DNA of 64,000 nt from Chara braunii (GCA_003427395.1 BFEA01000045.1:3743056-3807055); one strand, 5' to 3'; numbered from the stretch's first letter, positions 11,241-22,860 are shown. The notes: generated from the letters alone by a model not told the origin. Numbers and translations are program-made.

Positions 11241-11609
11241 GGCCTCGCTCCACCCCTCACCACACAGTAGGCTTTTGGCCACTCCACCACTCACCACGGT
11301 CCGGATGTCAGGACGAGTTTTTTTTTCCCCTGGTGAGTGAGCTGCGGTGAGCACTCACCACGGCCTTCATTTTCCCCACCTGCAACAGCGGGGTTGTGGT
11401 GGGTGCTCTCGGTCTCTCACCAAATACGGAGAGTTACTCACCATCAGGGCCTTGTCTTCTCCCCTTCCAGTGTTGTCTTCTTGCGGTCAACCGCGTAGTG
11501 AGCGGACAGTGTGGTTAGTGACGGAACGAGGGCAACCTTCCACTGTTAAGAATCCCGTGGTGACTACTCACCACGGGAAATCGAGTTTGGAGAGTGGCGG
11601 AGGGAGGCC
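11241..11609. mobile_element. MITE-like element 1 (369 bp)
   Basis: The left end reads GGCCTCGCTCCACCCCTC. The right end, read on the minus strand, is GGCCTCCCTCCGCCACTC. The same terminal inverted repeat bounds three shorter elements at 13.2, 13.4 and 16.1 kb. The interior has repeated CTCACCACGG/CTCACCA words and no coding capacity. A non-autonomous DNA transposon is the simplest reading. No convincing target-site duplication was found and the superfamily is not assigned. Confidence 0.6.
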
Positions 11610-13229
11610 TTTAGAGTGGAATAGTCAATGGGCGTGCCAAAACCAGGAACCAATTTCCTGTTTCTCTTTTCTGTCTGTTCTTGAAACCAAGGACCAATAC
11701 AGGAACAATCAGGAAGAGAGACAAATCAGGACACACTGACACTAGGATTTCTAAATGAATCTGACTGCAATCACATCCAGAGCTCAGTAGAAAAAGTCCT
11801 AGTGTGAGTATGCCCTCAGAGTCAGAGAAACGCTGCAGGTGCTCAGGCGCCCGGCTTCAGACTATTTTTGGAAACGTCCCAAATTTAGCGGGAGAGAGAT
11901 GCTTGGAATCCGTAGACAGAGCGCAGGAAAACTCAGCGACAGTAAAAAAAATGACAAAAACAGCGTGTCGAGGAGGAAAAACACATTGGAACAATATAGA
12001 GAAGATTAGCTTGGCCCTTCCACAAGGAGGGAAAGTTCAGGGAAGTGCCCGGAAAGTTCAACGGAGCAGACGAGAGAACAATCCAGTTATACATGCAGGC
12101 TTCAAACAAAAGAAGATCAACTACAGTGGGAAAGACAGAGAGAGAGTGAAAGCGGAGTAAGGAGAAGGGCAGAATGGCTGGGGGGAAAACGTGATACAGG
12201 GGAGGAGCGTGAGCCACACATTGCGGTCACCATCACGAGCCGCAACGACTTCTTGCTCGGCGTGGAAGACAGAGGAGATGCCCCCCGCGCAAGAAAAAAA
12301 CAGAAAAAAAAAAAAGAAAGAAAAAAATGCAATTGTTACTATATCACTCCTTATGTCCCTCAGGATTGCATGATTTACGCGCCTGTTGCCTTCCTCGGAT
12401 GTGGTAGCCATCTCTCAGGGGCGAGGTCTCACTAGCACAGAGGATTATGTTTAACGCCTGAATCTGGACGAGTTTGAGGATAGATGCCGAAAACCGTAAT
12501 TGGTTTCCTTTTCAGCATCTCCGCTTAGAACCCGTCCAGATTCGGGTTCTTCATACGGTCCCCTTTGCTAGTGGGACCTCGCCCCAGGTACCCTCTTCTT
12601 ACCGAGGGGGGGAGGGGAACTAAAAGAGAAGAGTTCAGTGCAAAAAGACATACTCGGCAAAACAAAGGAACAAATTCGGCGCAACGGAATCAGAAACTAT
12701 CAACCAGCACAACACATTGTCCCACGACTGCCATCTCGCCCGAATAGAACGTACCGTCATCATCACTATCTAGACTGAAAGTTGCCTCCGTATCTCGACA
12801 AGACAATCTCACTCGATCTCTCCGCTCTCTCCGCATATCAATCATCACCATCACCTCCACCGTATCGTCTTTACCCGCATAGAACACATGGTCATCATAG
12901 CTGCATTCGAGGCAGCTTTGGGTCTAGATACATACAGCGATAACGACCAGCCGACACTAACCTTTGTCCTGATTCTATTCGTCCTAACCCGTTCGTCTTC
13001 TCTTTGACCTCACCGTCTTTTCCCTTCCTCGTTGCTGTCTCCCATTTGCATCATCACCTCCACCGCAGTGCTCACGACTATGACCACCACCGCGCTTCTT
13101 TTCCGAATTTTCAATTACTTCACGACTTTCTTTGATGTCCCCCCCATGCACGTGAGGGCAGGGAAGAATTGATGGCCATCATAAACCGTAACCACCTCCC
13201 CCTCTCCCATCAGAAGGTGCAAAACCATG
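11610..13229. other. No gene seen; A-rich and hairpin-bearing DNA
   Basis: Open frames here have no recognisable domains. An A-rich tract lies at about 12,293-12,330. The long imperfect hairpin at 12,458-12,545 is listed separately. The rest looks like unique non-coding sequence. Confidence 0.5.
12458..12545. repeat. Long imperfect hairpin (foldback)
   Basis: CCTGAATCTGGACGAGTT (12,458-12,475) pairs with AACCCGTCCAGATTCGGG (about 12,528-12,545) with about two mismatches. Inside, ATGCCGAAAACC and GGTTTCCTTTTCAGCAT pair again around a short loop. The whole ~88-bp unit folds on itself. It could be a small foldback element or a hairpin RNA precursor; nothing here decides between them. Confidence 0.65.
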
Positions 13230-13347
13230 GGCCTCGCCCACTACTCACCACATGCGCAAACGACAGAAAATATGGCGCTGTACGTTCCCATGTTCTAGCG
13301 AAAGATTCGTTCTCATTTTGCACATTGGTGAGTAGTGGAGCGACGCC
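13230..13347. mobile_element. MITE-like element 2 (118 bp)
   Basis: The left end GGCCTCGCCCACTACTCACCA (13,230-13,250) is mirrored by the right end, which reads GGCGTCGCTCCACTACTCACC on the minus strand. The interior (CATGCGCAA..., CCATGTTCTA.CG.AAGAT) is homologous over its whole length to element 3 fifty bases downstream. No coding capacity. Confidence 0.72.
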
Positions 13348-13398
13348 ATACTTGATCGATCAGTCTCCTTATTACTTCGTTTAATATGTGGTAGACAT

Positions 13399-13518
13399 GG
13401 CCTCCCTCCACCACTCACCATGCGCAAGAAGACAAAAAATAAAGGCGGTCTATCTTTCCATGTTCTAACGGAAGATGCCTTCTCATCTTGGATATTTGAT
13501 GAGCAGGGGAGCAAGGCC
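13399..13518. mobile_element. MITE-like element 3 (120 bp)
   Basis: The left end GGCCTCCCTCCACCACTCACC is mirrored by GGCCTTGCTCCCCTGCTCATC on the minus strand at the right end. Same length class and interior as element 2, but diverged, so the two are separate insertions or an old tandem pair. Confidence 0.7.
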
Positions 13519-14746
13519 CGAAAGCGGATTGGCGGAAGATTACTACACTGTCCCGGGAGAACGCGAGCGATGAAAAACTTGGGACTGGAGGAAAACGCGT
13601 GAAGTGCGCGCTAGTTTCTCCCTACTCTATGTGAGGCGAAGCGTGGTAACAATGCAGCAGTTCACAATCCTAACTGAGTTAATTAATCAATTACTGTAAA
13701 TTCCTCCCTTGGGGACTCGGAAAGATTGTAGCAGTTGCTAAATCGATATCACTCAGTTTTTTAACAAACACCTATTGGCTCGAACAACAGATGAATTGGC
13801 TCGAAGAAGAGATGAATTGGCTCGAAGTAACTAAATCCCATTCTGAGGATGACATCTAAAAACTGTCTATTCGATCAAGACTCAACATCGACCAAAAAAA
13901 AACTCTGCTTCATCGAAAGACGGTGTTTGTCACCGATCCTTCGGGACATCTGTTAAAATTGGAACGATACACAGAAGAGAAGATATAATTAGCACGGGCC
14001 CTGGGGACGGATGACACGCATAAACCGAGAAATGCACCAGGTTTTTTTCTTTCTTGAGACGGCTCTTGTCGCCGATCCAATTCGCGTCAATTGAGCGGTG
14101 GTTAATCAGACTGACTCCACTACAGGTCAACCAGAAAGAGGAAGAGAACACAGTAAACATGCTTATACAAACAAAGAGAGAAAAAGAAAAAAAGCTTCCC
14201 TTCCAGATCCGATCTAACTCTGGTTCTTCCTTGCCTCCTTTTACTTCATTGTTGTGCAGTCCGCTCCGCTTCATTAACACAGGTATGCGAGCGTCATACC
14301 CATACACCGATTGTCATCGCAATTCTGCTACCATTCTTTCCCTGAATCCATCCGCCTCCTCCGTCATCATGCATCTACCCCCTACCCCACAAGCCTGACT
14401 CCCTCTTCCTCCATAATTTACCCCCTCAATCTCGCCGTAGTTCGAGCCGGGACGCTACTCTGCACGATGGAAGAAGTGTTGTTTTCCAAAAAACAGAAAA
14501 ACAGAACAGGGTCCGGCCCTCCTACCGTTACCCCCACAAAGTTCGCAAACTTCCGAAACCCGCTGAGCACTACCATCCGTGGACTCTTCATCCCTCCGTC
14601 TTTTTCAACCGCCATCAAAATTGCCGCAACTCACGACCAGACACGAGATCATTACGGAGTCCAACCCATTGCACTTCTCAACCCGATGGCCTTCCTTCCT
14701 TCCTTCCTTCCTTCTGTTCGAAACGACTGCCGGGGACCCGTGCTGG

Positions 14747-14851
14747 ACCATCGCCATAGACATCACCATAGCCATAGCCATCGCCATAGTCATAGCCATA
14801 GCCATAGCCATAGCCATCACCATAGCCATAGCCATCGCCATCGCCATGATC
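14747..14851. repeat. CCATAG/CCATCG hexanucleotide microsatellite
   Basis: About seventeen tandem six-base units, mostly CCATAG with interspersed CCATCG, CCATCA and CATAGT. It is translatable as His-Ser/His-Arg runs in one frame, but flanking sequence gives no sign of a gene. Confidence 0.9.
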
Positions 14852-15911
14852 TGATCTAACCATGACCTGCTTTCCCGTGCTGGACCATGCATCTCAGAAT
14901 CGCCCATACAGCATGCCCTCCCCTCCTTCATGCTCACACTGTCCCTTCCCCCCCCTCTCTTTCTCTACCCCCTCCAACCATCACCACGACTAAGAATGCA
15001 ACTCACCCAAAAGAGTCAACGCAGCCGCCACAACAAAACAAGCAGCTTATTTTACTTATGTATGCGCTCATCCACGCGTCCCCCCGGACGCGGCGGTGGG
15101 GTTAGTGTCTTATTGGCCGCCTGAGATGCTGGTGGGATAATTGCCCGGACGTGTTCGGCAAGGCCGATCCGCTACAAGATCGCACAACGTCTTCCCTCGT
15201 ACAGCGACGTCGAAAATCGTATGTGCCAGGACATTGAGGAAACCAGGCCACGAAGTGGCAACAACTAATGCGCTCTGGACTACACTACAAGACCAAATTC
15301 ATACACTAGACCGACAGCTCGAGGAGGCGGACATATGCGCCACCAGCTGCTTCGGCTCCTCGACTGGAAGCAGAAACTACTAACTACTACCCTGGATCCT
15401 CGTACAGGGAGGGGATTTTTGCGGTGGAGCGGTGGATGGCTATGAAGGAGAGCGGTCTAAGACTGTTCTTGTACTCCGACACGGGGAATCGAGTGAGGTC
15501 CCGAACAATCAATCAAGCTGGGTGGCCTCTATGTATTTGACCGGCATCCGACCAGAAAAGAGAAGATAGCCATGTTTGACTGTTGACAGTACGCTCTGCC
15601 CACGCTCCCAACTGGGCGTCAGACGCCTCTCACCATTGCCGCCCCCACAGTACCTCCCTCACAACTTGTTCCCCCTTCTTTCTAATTCACTTTCTCCTCG
15701 TTTCTCTCTTGATTTCACTTGCTGCTCCGTTCTTCTGCTTCTGTTTTCAGTTCCCCTCTATTTCTAATCGACGGTCGAGTGGATGGCCTTCCCCCGCGCT
15801 TCTCCCTAGGCCAAAAGTCTCAGCGATTTTCTGCGCCAGAGCATCTCGAGGATCTCCTTTCCCTTTCCCCTCCCCCTGCCTAATACCGCCAAAGTGGCCT
15901 TCTCCCATGAG

Positions 15912-15991
15912 GGGATTATCGTGGGCAGAGAAAATCCCACCGAGCGTCAGAGCATCTCGAGGAGCACCTTTTCTCTGCCCACGATAATCCC
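15912..15991. repeat. Perfect 23-bp inverted repeat with 34-bp loop
   Basis: Positions 15,912-15,934 (GGGATTATCGTGGGCAGAG then AAAA) are the exact reverse complement of 15,969-15,991. A direct repeat of GCATCTCGAGGA (near 15,840 and 15,950) overlaps it. Transcribed RNA would form a strong hairpin. It may mark a foldback insertion or a palindromic rearrangement. Confidence 0.88.
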
Positions 15992-16124
15992 ATCGCAAGG
16001 GCTTAGTCCCACTTAGCCCCACTGAGCCCACTTAAGAATACCCTTGGGTAATGGATGTTGATGTGCAAGCACCCCCGCGAGCGAGATGTCAGAGAGAAAG
16101 CGCTGAGCGGCGCTGGTGTCTGAG

Positions 16125-16257
16125 GGCCTCGCTCCACCACTCGCCAAATGCGAAAAGACAAAACAATAGTTGGCGAGTGTACTTTTCCACCTCCTGGCTG
16201 ACGACACACCAACTCTCGCCACTTTACACATCTGCTGAGTAGACTGCAGAGAGGGCC
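16125..16257. mobile_element. MITE-like element 4 (about 133 bp)
   Basis: The left end GGCCTCGCTCCACCACTCGCC with following AAATGCGAAAAGAC matches elements 2 and 3. The right end reads GGCCCTCTCTGCAGTCTACTC on the minus strand, a weaker match. TGA lies just outside the left end and just after the right GGGCCC, a possible 3-bp target duplication, but this is not seen at the other members. Confidence 0.55.
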
Positions 16258-17026
16258 CTGAGACTTGAAACATACTTCATACACGGGCATTCTGGCAATT
16301 GCAGGTGTGAACCGAGAGAGCAAGAGAGTGCGTGCGTGCAGACCGTATCGGAAATTGTTGGTGGTATTTGTTCCCTCGCTTCTTCGTTCTTAATCTTTCA
16401 TCATTGCCACCATGGTTGGGTTTTACAATTGTTGTCACCGACGATCCTAGGTTGCTGGTCTGGTAGGCAGAGGCAGGCTGGGAGAGAGTGCGGGAGGAAG
16501 AATTATCACCAAAGTACAAGAATTACCAACAACTTACAACCGGAACGAGACGCAGAGCGCGTGCACATCATACATATGCGGAGAAGAGGGATAAGAGCAG
16601 CGGCAGAGCAGAGGAGAACCATAAAATATGCTGAGATGGTAGGCTTGCGCGCGCGCCCCCTCCACACACGCACACACGCACACACACACACACACACACT
16701 CACAAAATACACAGAAACTCGACAAACAGATAGGTAGAGGAGAAGAGGAGGCAAGTGTTGGAACCTTGGTAGTGCAGTTACTCTAGGCTGGGACAGCGTC
16801 GCCGTCTCAATGTCTCTTTCCCTCGGCTCGCAAGCCGTAGACTGCATCAGAATGTCAAACTTTCGACCAATTTTCATGGAATCGCGTCACGATTTCGACG
16901 ATCTTGCATGGAGATGCGCAAAGCAGAACATCATTGAACTCAATGAGAGGCCAACGACCCGCCATGCTATACCACACCGGCTATCCGCCCGCGGTTCGCC
17001 GGCAAAACAACGACGACCGTGTTCCC
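16258..17026. other. No gene seen; CA microsatellite
   Basis: A (CA)n tract with interruptions occupies about 16,661-16,702. The remainder has no recognisable coding or RNA feature. Confidence 0.5.
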
Positions 17027-17194
17027 GCCCACGCATAGGAAACATCCCCGGCTGCCAGGCGTTAGACTTCAATTCAAAACCGGGCCCCGGTCGACTACCC
17101 GCCCGCCCGCGCCCACGCACAAGGAAACATCCCCCGGCTGCCAGGCGTTAGACCAATTCAAAACCGGCCCGGTCGACTACCCGCCCGCCCGCGC
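17027..17194 (+). repeat. 84-bp tandem duplication
   Basis: GCCCACGCA at 17,027 recurs at 17,111, followed in both copies by GGAAACATCCCC, GGCTGCCAGGCGTTAGAC and TCGACTACCCGCCCGCCC. Copy 2 has small deletions. The unit is GC-rich and non-coding as far as can be seen. Confidence 0.88.
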
Positions 17195-17485
17195 GCTCAC
17201 CTCGCTCAGACGCGCCTTTCTTCCACAGCGCACTCACGCATCGTCTCGGCCCTCCGCCCGCGCCTTCGCCAAGTCGGCCCGCTCGCTAGAGCATAACAGC
17301 CCCGCCCAAACGCCAGCCGCCGGATAAGGTCCCAAGTCCTGTCGGTCGCCCTCCAACACGACGCGGGACCATGGAAGTAACGCGGAGAAGTAACACAATT
17401 CTTTGCCGGCGCAAGGAGATCCTCCACAGCCGGAACAGGCTGGCGCCTTTTTCCACCAGTAGGCACATGTGAAAAATGGCCTGCG

Positions 17486-17991
17486 GTGTGGCTGTGCAGT
17501 AGGGGAATGGAGGTCTCCATAAAATGCACCCGCTGCACTTGGCCATTTGAATCTACGAAGCACCTGTGGCGGGATTGCCCAGCCTCCAGGAGAGTGTGGC
17601 AGTGGTGGGAAGAGCGTTGGAACAGGATGGGAGGAGAGGTGAAGGTAGATGAACAGTGGGCACTCCTGGGTTTTTTGGGGAGGAACAGATTGGGAAGAAA
17701 GGCTGGGCCTATGTTTCCCAGGTGGCAAGAGCAGTTATATGCTCGGTAATCTGGGCAGATCTTAACTGATCCAGATTTGAGAATAGACCTTTCTCAGATG
17801 TGGAAATCAAAACTGCGATAAAAAGAGGTCTGCGGAGGGCCATCTGGGAAGACTGGAGGAGAAAGGCCAGAGGAGGGAAGGGCTCTAGGAAGCAGTTGTG
17901 GTGGTTTCTTAGAACATGGGCGAAAGGAAACCAATTGTCAGGAGTTCACGCCACAAGAGGGCTGGGGGTGTCGAAGCGGTTAACTAGTTAG
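17486..17991 (+). pseudogene. LINE 3' end: zinc-binding tail of an RT ORF
   Basis: The frame from 17,486 reads IKCTRCTWPFESTKHLWRDC then ASRRVWQWWEERW, the C-x2-C...H-x4-C pattern plus conserved VW that lies C-terminal to the RT in many plant and algal non-LTR retrotransposons (zf-RVT type). After a stop at 17,747 a second frame (17,800-17,991) gives a basic helix (AIKRGLRRAIWEDWRRKA) typical of the extreme C-terminus. Only this tail is present, as expected for a 5'-truncated LINE copy. No poly-A tail or target duplication was identified. Confidence 0.75.
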
Positions 17992-18085
17992 GATATTGAG
18001 GGAGAGGGGTAGGTAGGATGACCAGGGCGTCATTCCACCCAGCAGAATGAGCTTGGACAGGGGACAACCTCAGTTCTTGTGGCGA
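17992..18085. other. Short spacer
   Basis: No feature seen between the LINE tail and the three-copy repeat. Confidence 0.5.
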
Positions 18086-18905
18086 GCGTGCCGTTCAATC
18101 AGGACAGCCGTGTCAGCCACACAGTGTCTTGAGCGCTTACTTCCCTCATCACAGCTGAGAGGGAAACGAGCCAGTGAAGAGAGTATGCCACGTGGCGTTT
18201 TGTGATCGCCATCGACGGGAAACTCTTGAAGACTGGATCTACGCGGGTGCTAATTGTGGGTGCGAGTGATTGGAATAGCAGACAGAAGTGAGTGATACGT
18301 TACGTCCCCCTCCCTCCACAGCCGCACGCCGTTCGCTCAGGGCAGCCGGGTCAGGCACACGCTGTCTTCACTGCTAACTCCCCTCCCCATAGCTGAGAGG
18401 GAAGCCAGCCAGTGAAGAGAGTATGCCACGTGGTGTTTTGTGAGCGTCATCGACAGATAACTCTTGAAGGCTCGATCAACGTGGTTGCTAATTGTGGAAG
18501 GGGGTACTAGATATCAGCTGGATTGACGCGGGTGCGAGTGATTGGAAGAGCAGACAGAAGTGAATGATACCAAGGGTATCGATTTGTTGTGGAAAGAGCA
18601 TCGCGTCCCGAAATTCAAGCGTGCAGTACAGCTGGAGAGACCTTGGTGGAGAGAATCGAGTTTCCATCCATTTGGAAATGTGAAGGGAATTCACGCGTGC
18701 CGTTCGCTAAGCGCAGCCCTGTCAGGCATACGGTTTCTTGAGTGCTTACTCCCCTCATCATAGCTGAGAGGGAAGTGAGCCAATGAAGAAAGTATGCCAC
18801 GTGGCGTTTTGTGATCGTCATCGACGTGTAACTCTTTAAGGCTGGATCGATGTGGGTGCTAATCGTTGAACGGGGTGTTAGATATCAGCCGGATTGACGT
18901 GGGCG
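18086..18905 (+). repeat. Three-copy direct repeat (~210-250 bp units)
   Basis: Units begin near 18,088, 18,326 and 18,697 with GTGCCGTTC(A/G). All contain AGCTGAGAGGGAA, AGAGTATGCCACGTGG (AAAGTATGCCACGTGG in the third copy), CGTTTTGTGA and a TAACTCTT-like segment. Copies 1 and 2 continue into GAGTGATTGGAA.AGCAGACAGAAGTGA. The third breaks off after GGATTGACGTGGGCG. Spacing is unequal, so unique sequence separates units 2 and 3. No coding frame is conserved. Confidence 0.85.
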
Positions 18906-19791
18906 CCACCAGGAGTTGACGTGGTGCTGTCAGGGTGCCCGGTGCGGCAAACGTGACGTGGCGTTCTCAGGGCATTGGTAAACAAACTGAAGTGACGTTG
19001 TTAGGAAGTTGTCATTAGGATTTCAGAGCTCTGAGGACACGGATGTCGAACTGTCAGATGTTGGGTGCTGAGGACAGAAAGGCCAAGGAAGCAGAGTGAG
19101 GTTGAAGAGTGGCAAGGAGGAAACAATCCATGGTAACATGTTCCTCTCCCCCCCCCCTTGAGTATACGGGCTCAACAGATGCACCCTGAAACCCTCCTTC
19201 CTACCTCCTCAGCCAGTCAAAGGAAGAGAATAAACAAAGAATTAACAAGGAATTAATAGCAATGAATGTAGTACACCATTTTCTCACTATTTCTATTTCT
19301 ACTTCATTTCTATTTATTTCTATGTAATTATGGTAAATTTAATCCTATATTCACGAGCTAATCTCTATCTAACTCTCTACCATTGATTGTTTCAAGCTCA
19401 CCCCTCTCTCCGTTCGGCTTCCTCCCCTTCTTCTCCTTTTTTTGACCAGCTAGCCTGTATCACAGACCTGCTTTTCCTTCTCACTTTCTTTGAAAGTGCT
19501 GACCTCAAAGGCTGCCAACAAACAACTGCACTCAGTCTCATAGAGAGTTAGCCACAATTATGAGCTTATTCTTTTTTTGTTAGTGTAGAAAAGGCAAACT
19601 TCCTCTAGCATCGCTAGACTAACCCCACATAAGATCTCTGAATTTCTGCCTCTCTCCTTTTCTCCTAAAGCTATTCAGCCTATTCTCTAGTCTTCCTTCT
19701 TTGTCTCTTCCTTTTCTTCCCATTCCTTCATTCTACACTCCCCTTCCTCTGATCCCTCCTCGCCTCCTTGTATTCCCGTTCCTTTTCTAGT

Positions 19792-19826
<35 letters not shown>

Positions 19827-20401
19827 GGACGATCCCTTCTCTTCCCTTCACGTCACTCACGTCCATTGCGCCTCTCCTTTCCATCTTAACTAATCTCTTC
19901 TGACATTTTCCAACTGTGGTTAACGTACGACAATTTTTTGAAACATCAATGTGATGAACACATGACCTGCTAAGGTAAGGAAAGATTGGGCCACAAAGGT
20001 CTGGAGTATTCTCATATCTAGAGCCTGAGGGATCACGGTAGCAGCCAGGTGGTTTACATCACAAAATCAAATACCAGACACTTGTTGTAGGGGGATCCTT
20101 GGTAGTTAAAATACGTGCCTACTTAAGAAATATGTACAAGGTGCTTAATGTCACGGTTTCCACGTAAATATTACAAGGGGATGACACCATTATCTGATAT
20201 TGACTGATATCACAGTGCGTATTCCGTCAAAAGTCTGTATTATAAGGGGTACTTACAACAGGATCATATTCTTCCTTAGCAGTATGACTAGACCATTGCA
20301 TCACCAACGGGTCCACAGACTGGGAGAGACGATGCTCCTTTCCAGAAGAGCTATGAGCCAGATGGCACTCAAACAGCTTTACACCCCTTGTAAAAACGAT
20401 T
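18906..20401. other. No gene seen; poly-T tract
   Basis: AT-rich non-coding DNA with an uninterrupted T run at about 19,793-19,825. The run would read as a poly-A tail on the minus strand, but no LINE or SINE body was recognised upstream of it on that strand. Confidence 0.5.
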
Positions 20402-21142
20402 CTACATGCCCATCGGGTGAATCTGAGGAAGAATGAATGCCGGGACGGGCTTGCCCCTGAGAAAGTAGTTTGGGACGGGCTTGCCACTCCGAAGGGTCGC
20501 ATGGATGTCGCGATAGTCGAGGCAGTGACGGTACTGAGTGCGAAACTCGTCGGTCATCGAGTGATGGACAGTGGTGACCGAGATGGCAGTGAGCTGGATT
20601 TGCTCCATATTATGGTCAGGGCGCCAGGATAAGGCATATGCAACCCGATTGGTCTCACCCTTGATGTGCTCAGTGGTGAAACTAAACTCGGATAGGTCGC
20701 GCCACCAACGAGCCTGGACAACAGAGTTGTCTGTACGCACCGTGAATGGTGCCCAGTGCAGGTAGTGACGCCAGTACCGAGTGACATAAACTACTGCGAG
20801 ACCCTCACATTCATCAGCAGTGCAGTTTATGTCGGCGGGAAGGAGCTAACGGGAGTAGAAGGCTATCGGACAACCATGTGAGCGAGACTCAAAAGTGTCG
20901 TCCTCGGCGATGGTAGGAGAGTAGTCAAGAGAAGGCTCGTCAATAGCTAGACGAGTAGGCGTCAAGCGGGAATCGGTGGTAGGGGTCGGGAGTGGGAAGC
21001 GAGGGATGCGAGGATGAGAGGAATCAGGAGAGGAGGGGAAAATATGAGAAAGCACTGCTCCTACAGCAAAGTCTGACGCATCGGTGGTAAGGATAAAAGT
21101 GCGATCAAAATCGGGTAGGTGGAGAACCGGTGCACACGTCAC
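20402..21142 (-). pseudogene. RNase H of element B
   Basis: The minus-strand frame 21,142-20,846 starts LPDFDRTFILTTDASDFA (catalytic Asp in TDAS) and ends with IAFYSR. After a frame change, 20,740-20,402 continues MRTDNSVVQARWWRDLSEF and EHIKGETNRVAYALSWRPD, where the usual last motif is NRVADALSRR. The tail has a short in-frame duplication, GKPVPNYFLRGKPVPAF, just before homology ends. Confidence 0.85.
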
Positions 21143-22301
21143 CGTCTTCTTGAGGGTGTGGAAGGCATCCTCGTGGAGGGGTGTCCAAGACCATGGCGGG
21201 TTCTTCCGGAGGAGGGTGGAGGTAAGGACATAGGAATACCTAGCGTATCCCTGCTTGAAATTACTATAGTAGCTAGTGAGGCCTGAGAAGTTGCGAAGCT
21301 GCTTGGCGGATGTGGGGACGAGTCACTCCGTAATAGTAATGATCTTTGTGTCGTCCATATAGAGACCCTGGTCAGACATGTAGTGTCCTAAGAAATTCAC
21401 TTTGTGCTCGACAAAGCGGCACTTGCTCAACTTGGCGTAGAAGCCATGTCTACGCAAGCGGTCAAGGACGTCGCGGAGATGTCTGAGATGCTCCTCAAGG
21501 GTACGACTGTAGATCAGATTATCGTCCAGATATACGAGAACGTATTCTTTAAGGATGTCCCTGAAGATATCGTTCATCGCCCTTTGGAAGGTGGCGGGTG
21601 CATTGGTGAGGTCGAATGGCATCACCGTGAACTCGTAGTAGCCGAAGCGCGACCGAAAGTTGGTCTTCGGTTGGTCCTCTGCAGCGGCGCGAATTTGATG
21701 GTAACCGCTACAAAGATCAATCTTCGTAAAGCAGCGGATGCCTGCTAGGCGGTCGAACATCGGCACGAGGCATGGGGTAGCCGTTCTTAACCGTGTAGTG
21801 GTTAAGGCCGAGATAATCGATGTAGAGACGGAGAGTTCCATCTGCTTTACGAGCAAAGAGGACGGGTGCACCCCAGGGGGAGTTGCTGGGTTTAATGAAA
21901 CCCAGTCTCAGGAGCTCCTCAAGCTGACGCTGGAGTTCGGTGGCATCGGGGATCGAGAGTCTATAGGATGTTTGGTGGTGAACACGATAGTCAGACACAA
22001 GCTGGATGGAATGCTCGACGTTGTTCATCAGTGGAATGCCGGCGTACAAGAACGACGATGAGAGAACGCCGTGGTACTCTCGAATGATGAGGTCACGAAC
22101 TGCGGGCTCCAGGTCGACCGTATAGCGTGCAAGTTCTTCAACGTCAGCGTCAGCGCTCGACGGCGTGGTGGACTCGGCGGACGGCGGAGGGCGGGAAGTA
22201 GAGATGAAAGCCATATAGATAGAAGGAGGATCTGGCTCCAGAGAGATGAGCTCGGCGTCTGGACATGGTGGATCATAGTGCAAGAGATCCGTAACATTCA
22301 C
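21143..22301 (-). pseudogene. Reverse transcriptase of element B
   Basis: The frame 22,301-21,717 carries the RT N-terminus with [18 protein letters not shown] and [14 protein letters not shown]. The frame 21,871-21,323 carries [33 protein letters not shown] and the catalytic box VYLDDNLIYSRTLEE with both Asp residues. A frameshift near 21,740-21,760, around the PMPRADV/MFDRLAG segment, separates them. The connection domain follows in broken form (21,143-21,320). Confidence 0.9.
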
Positions 22302-22322
22302 TGTAAAGAAGGTGACGTCGTC

Positions 22323-22808
22323 CTATCGGATGAAGTGGGTGAACTGTCGAGGCGAGGTGACGGTGATAGTAGGAGATGGTGTGGGCGCGGAAGGCTCCGG
22401 GGGAGGAGGATTGGGGTTTGGTATCGCAATGTTACCTATGAAAGGTACGCGATACGTATGTTCACACTCCGTTATGAGAACGAGAGCGTTGGTCGCCCAA
22501 TCGGCCTCGGTGCCACGAAACCCACAAGACCACAAAGTACTGAGAATGAAGTCATACCCCGTCTCCTGCACATCGAAATGTGCAAAGGAGCGGTGACGAC
22601 GAGACGCCAGGGGACAATAAGTCGGCTCCAGAGTGAGGAAAAAAGGGAAGTCGGTGACCGTCTGACATAAGAAGCGCTGTGTCTTGTCATCCCCTAGGGT
22701 GACGGAGATGGGAGTCGGAGACCCTGTCGTGGGTAAGCGGGTTTTTTTCACCACACGTGGGTGAATAAAGTCGCCCTGAGAACCGGAATCCCACAACGCT
22801 GAGTACAT
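22323..22808 (-). pseudogene. Aspartic protease of element B
   Basis: One uninterrupted 161-codon frame contains ALWDSGSQGDFIHP, an aspartic protease active site with D-S-G, then ISVTLGDDKTQRF and YDFILSTLW, equivalent to YDFILGTPW in element A. It is the better-preserved copy of this domain in the window. The flanking gag and RT are not in the same frame. Confidence 0.82.
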
Positions 22809-22860
22809 CCTCGTGGAGATCCCCAGTCGTACTGGAATGATCGGGAGGGTGCCATCAGGG

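Larger units (their letters stand above)
13519..16124. other. No gene seen; microsatellite and inverted-repeat region
   Basis: Includes a short GAATTGGCTCGAAG(A/T)A direct repeat near 13,790-13,830, the CCATAG array and the 23-bp inverted repeat listed separately. None of the open frames shows a domain. The His/Ser-rich translation around 14,750-14,850 is a by-product of the hexanucleotide array. Confidence 0.5.

Noticed and set aside
14605-14937. His-Ser or Met-Ala repeat protein
   Set aside because: The repeats are the CCATAG hexanucleotide microsatellite; both strands and several frames give equally long low-complexity products.
19793-19825. Poly-A tail of a minus-strand retroposon
   Set aside because: No LINE or SINE body or target duplication was seen next to the T run.
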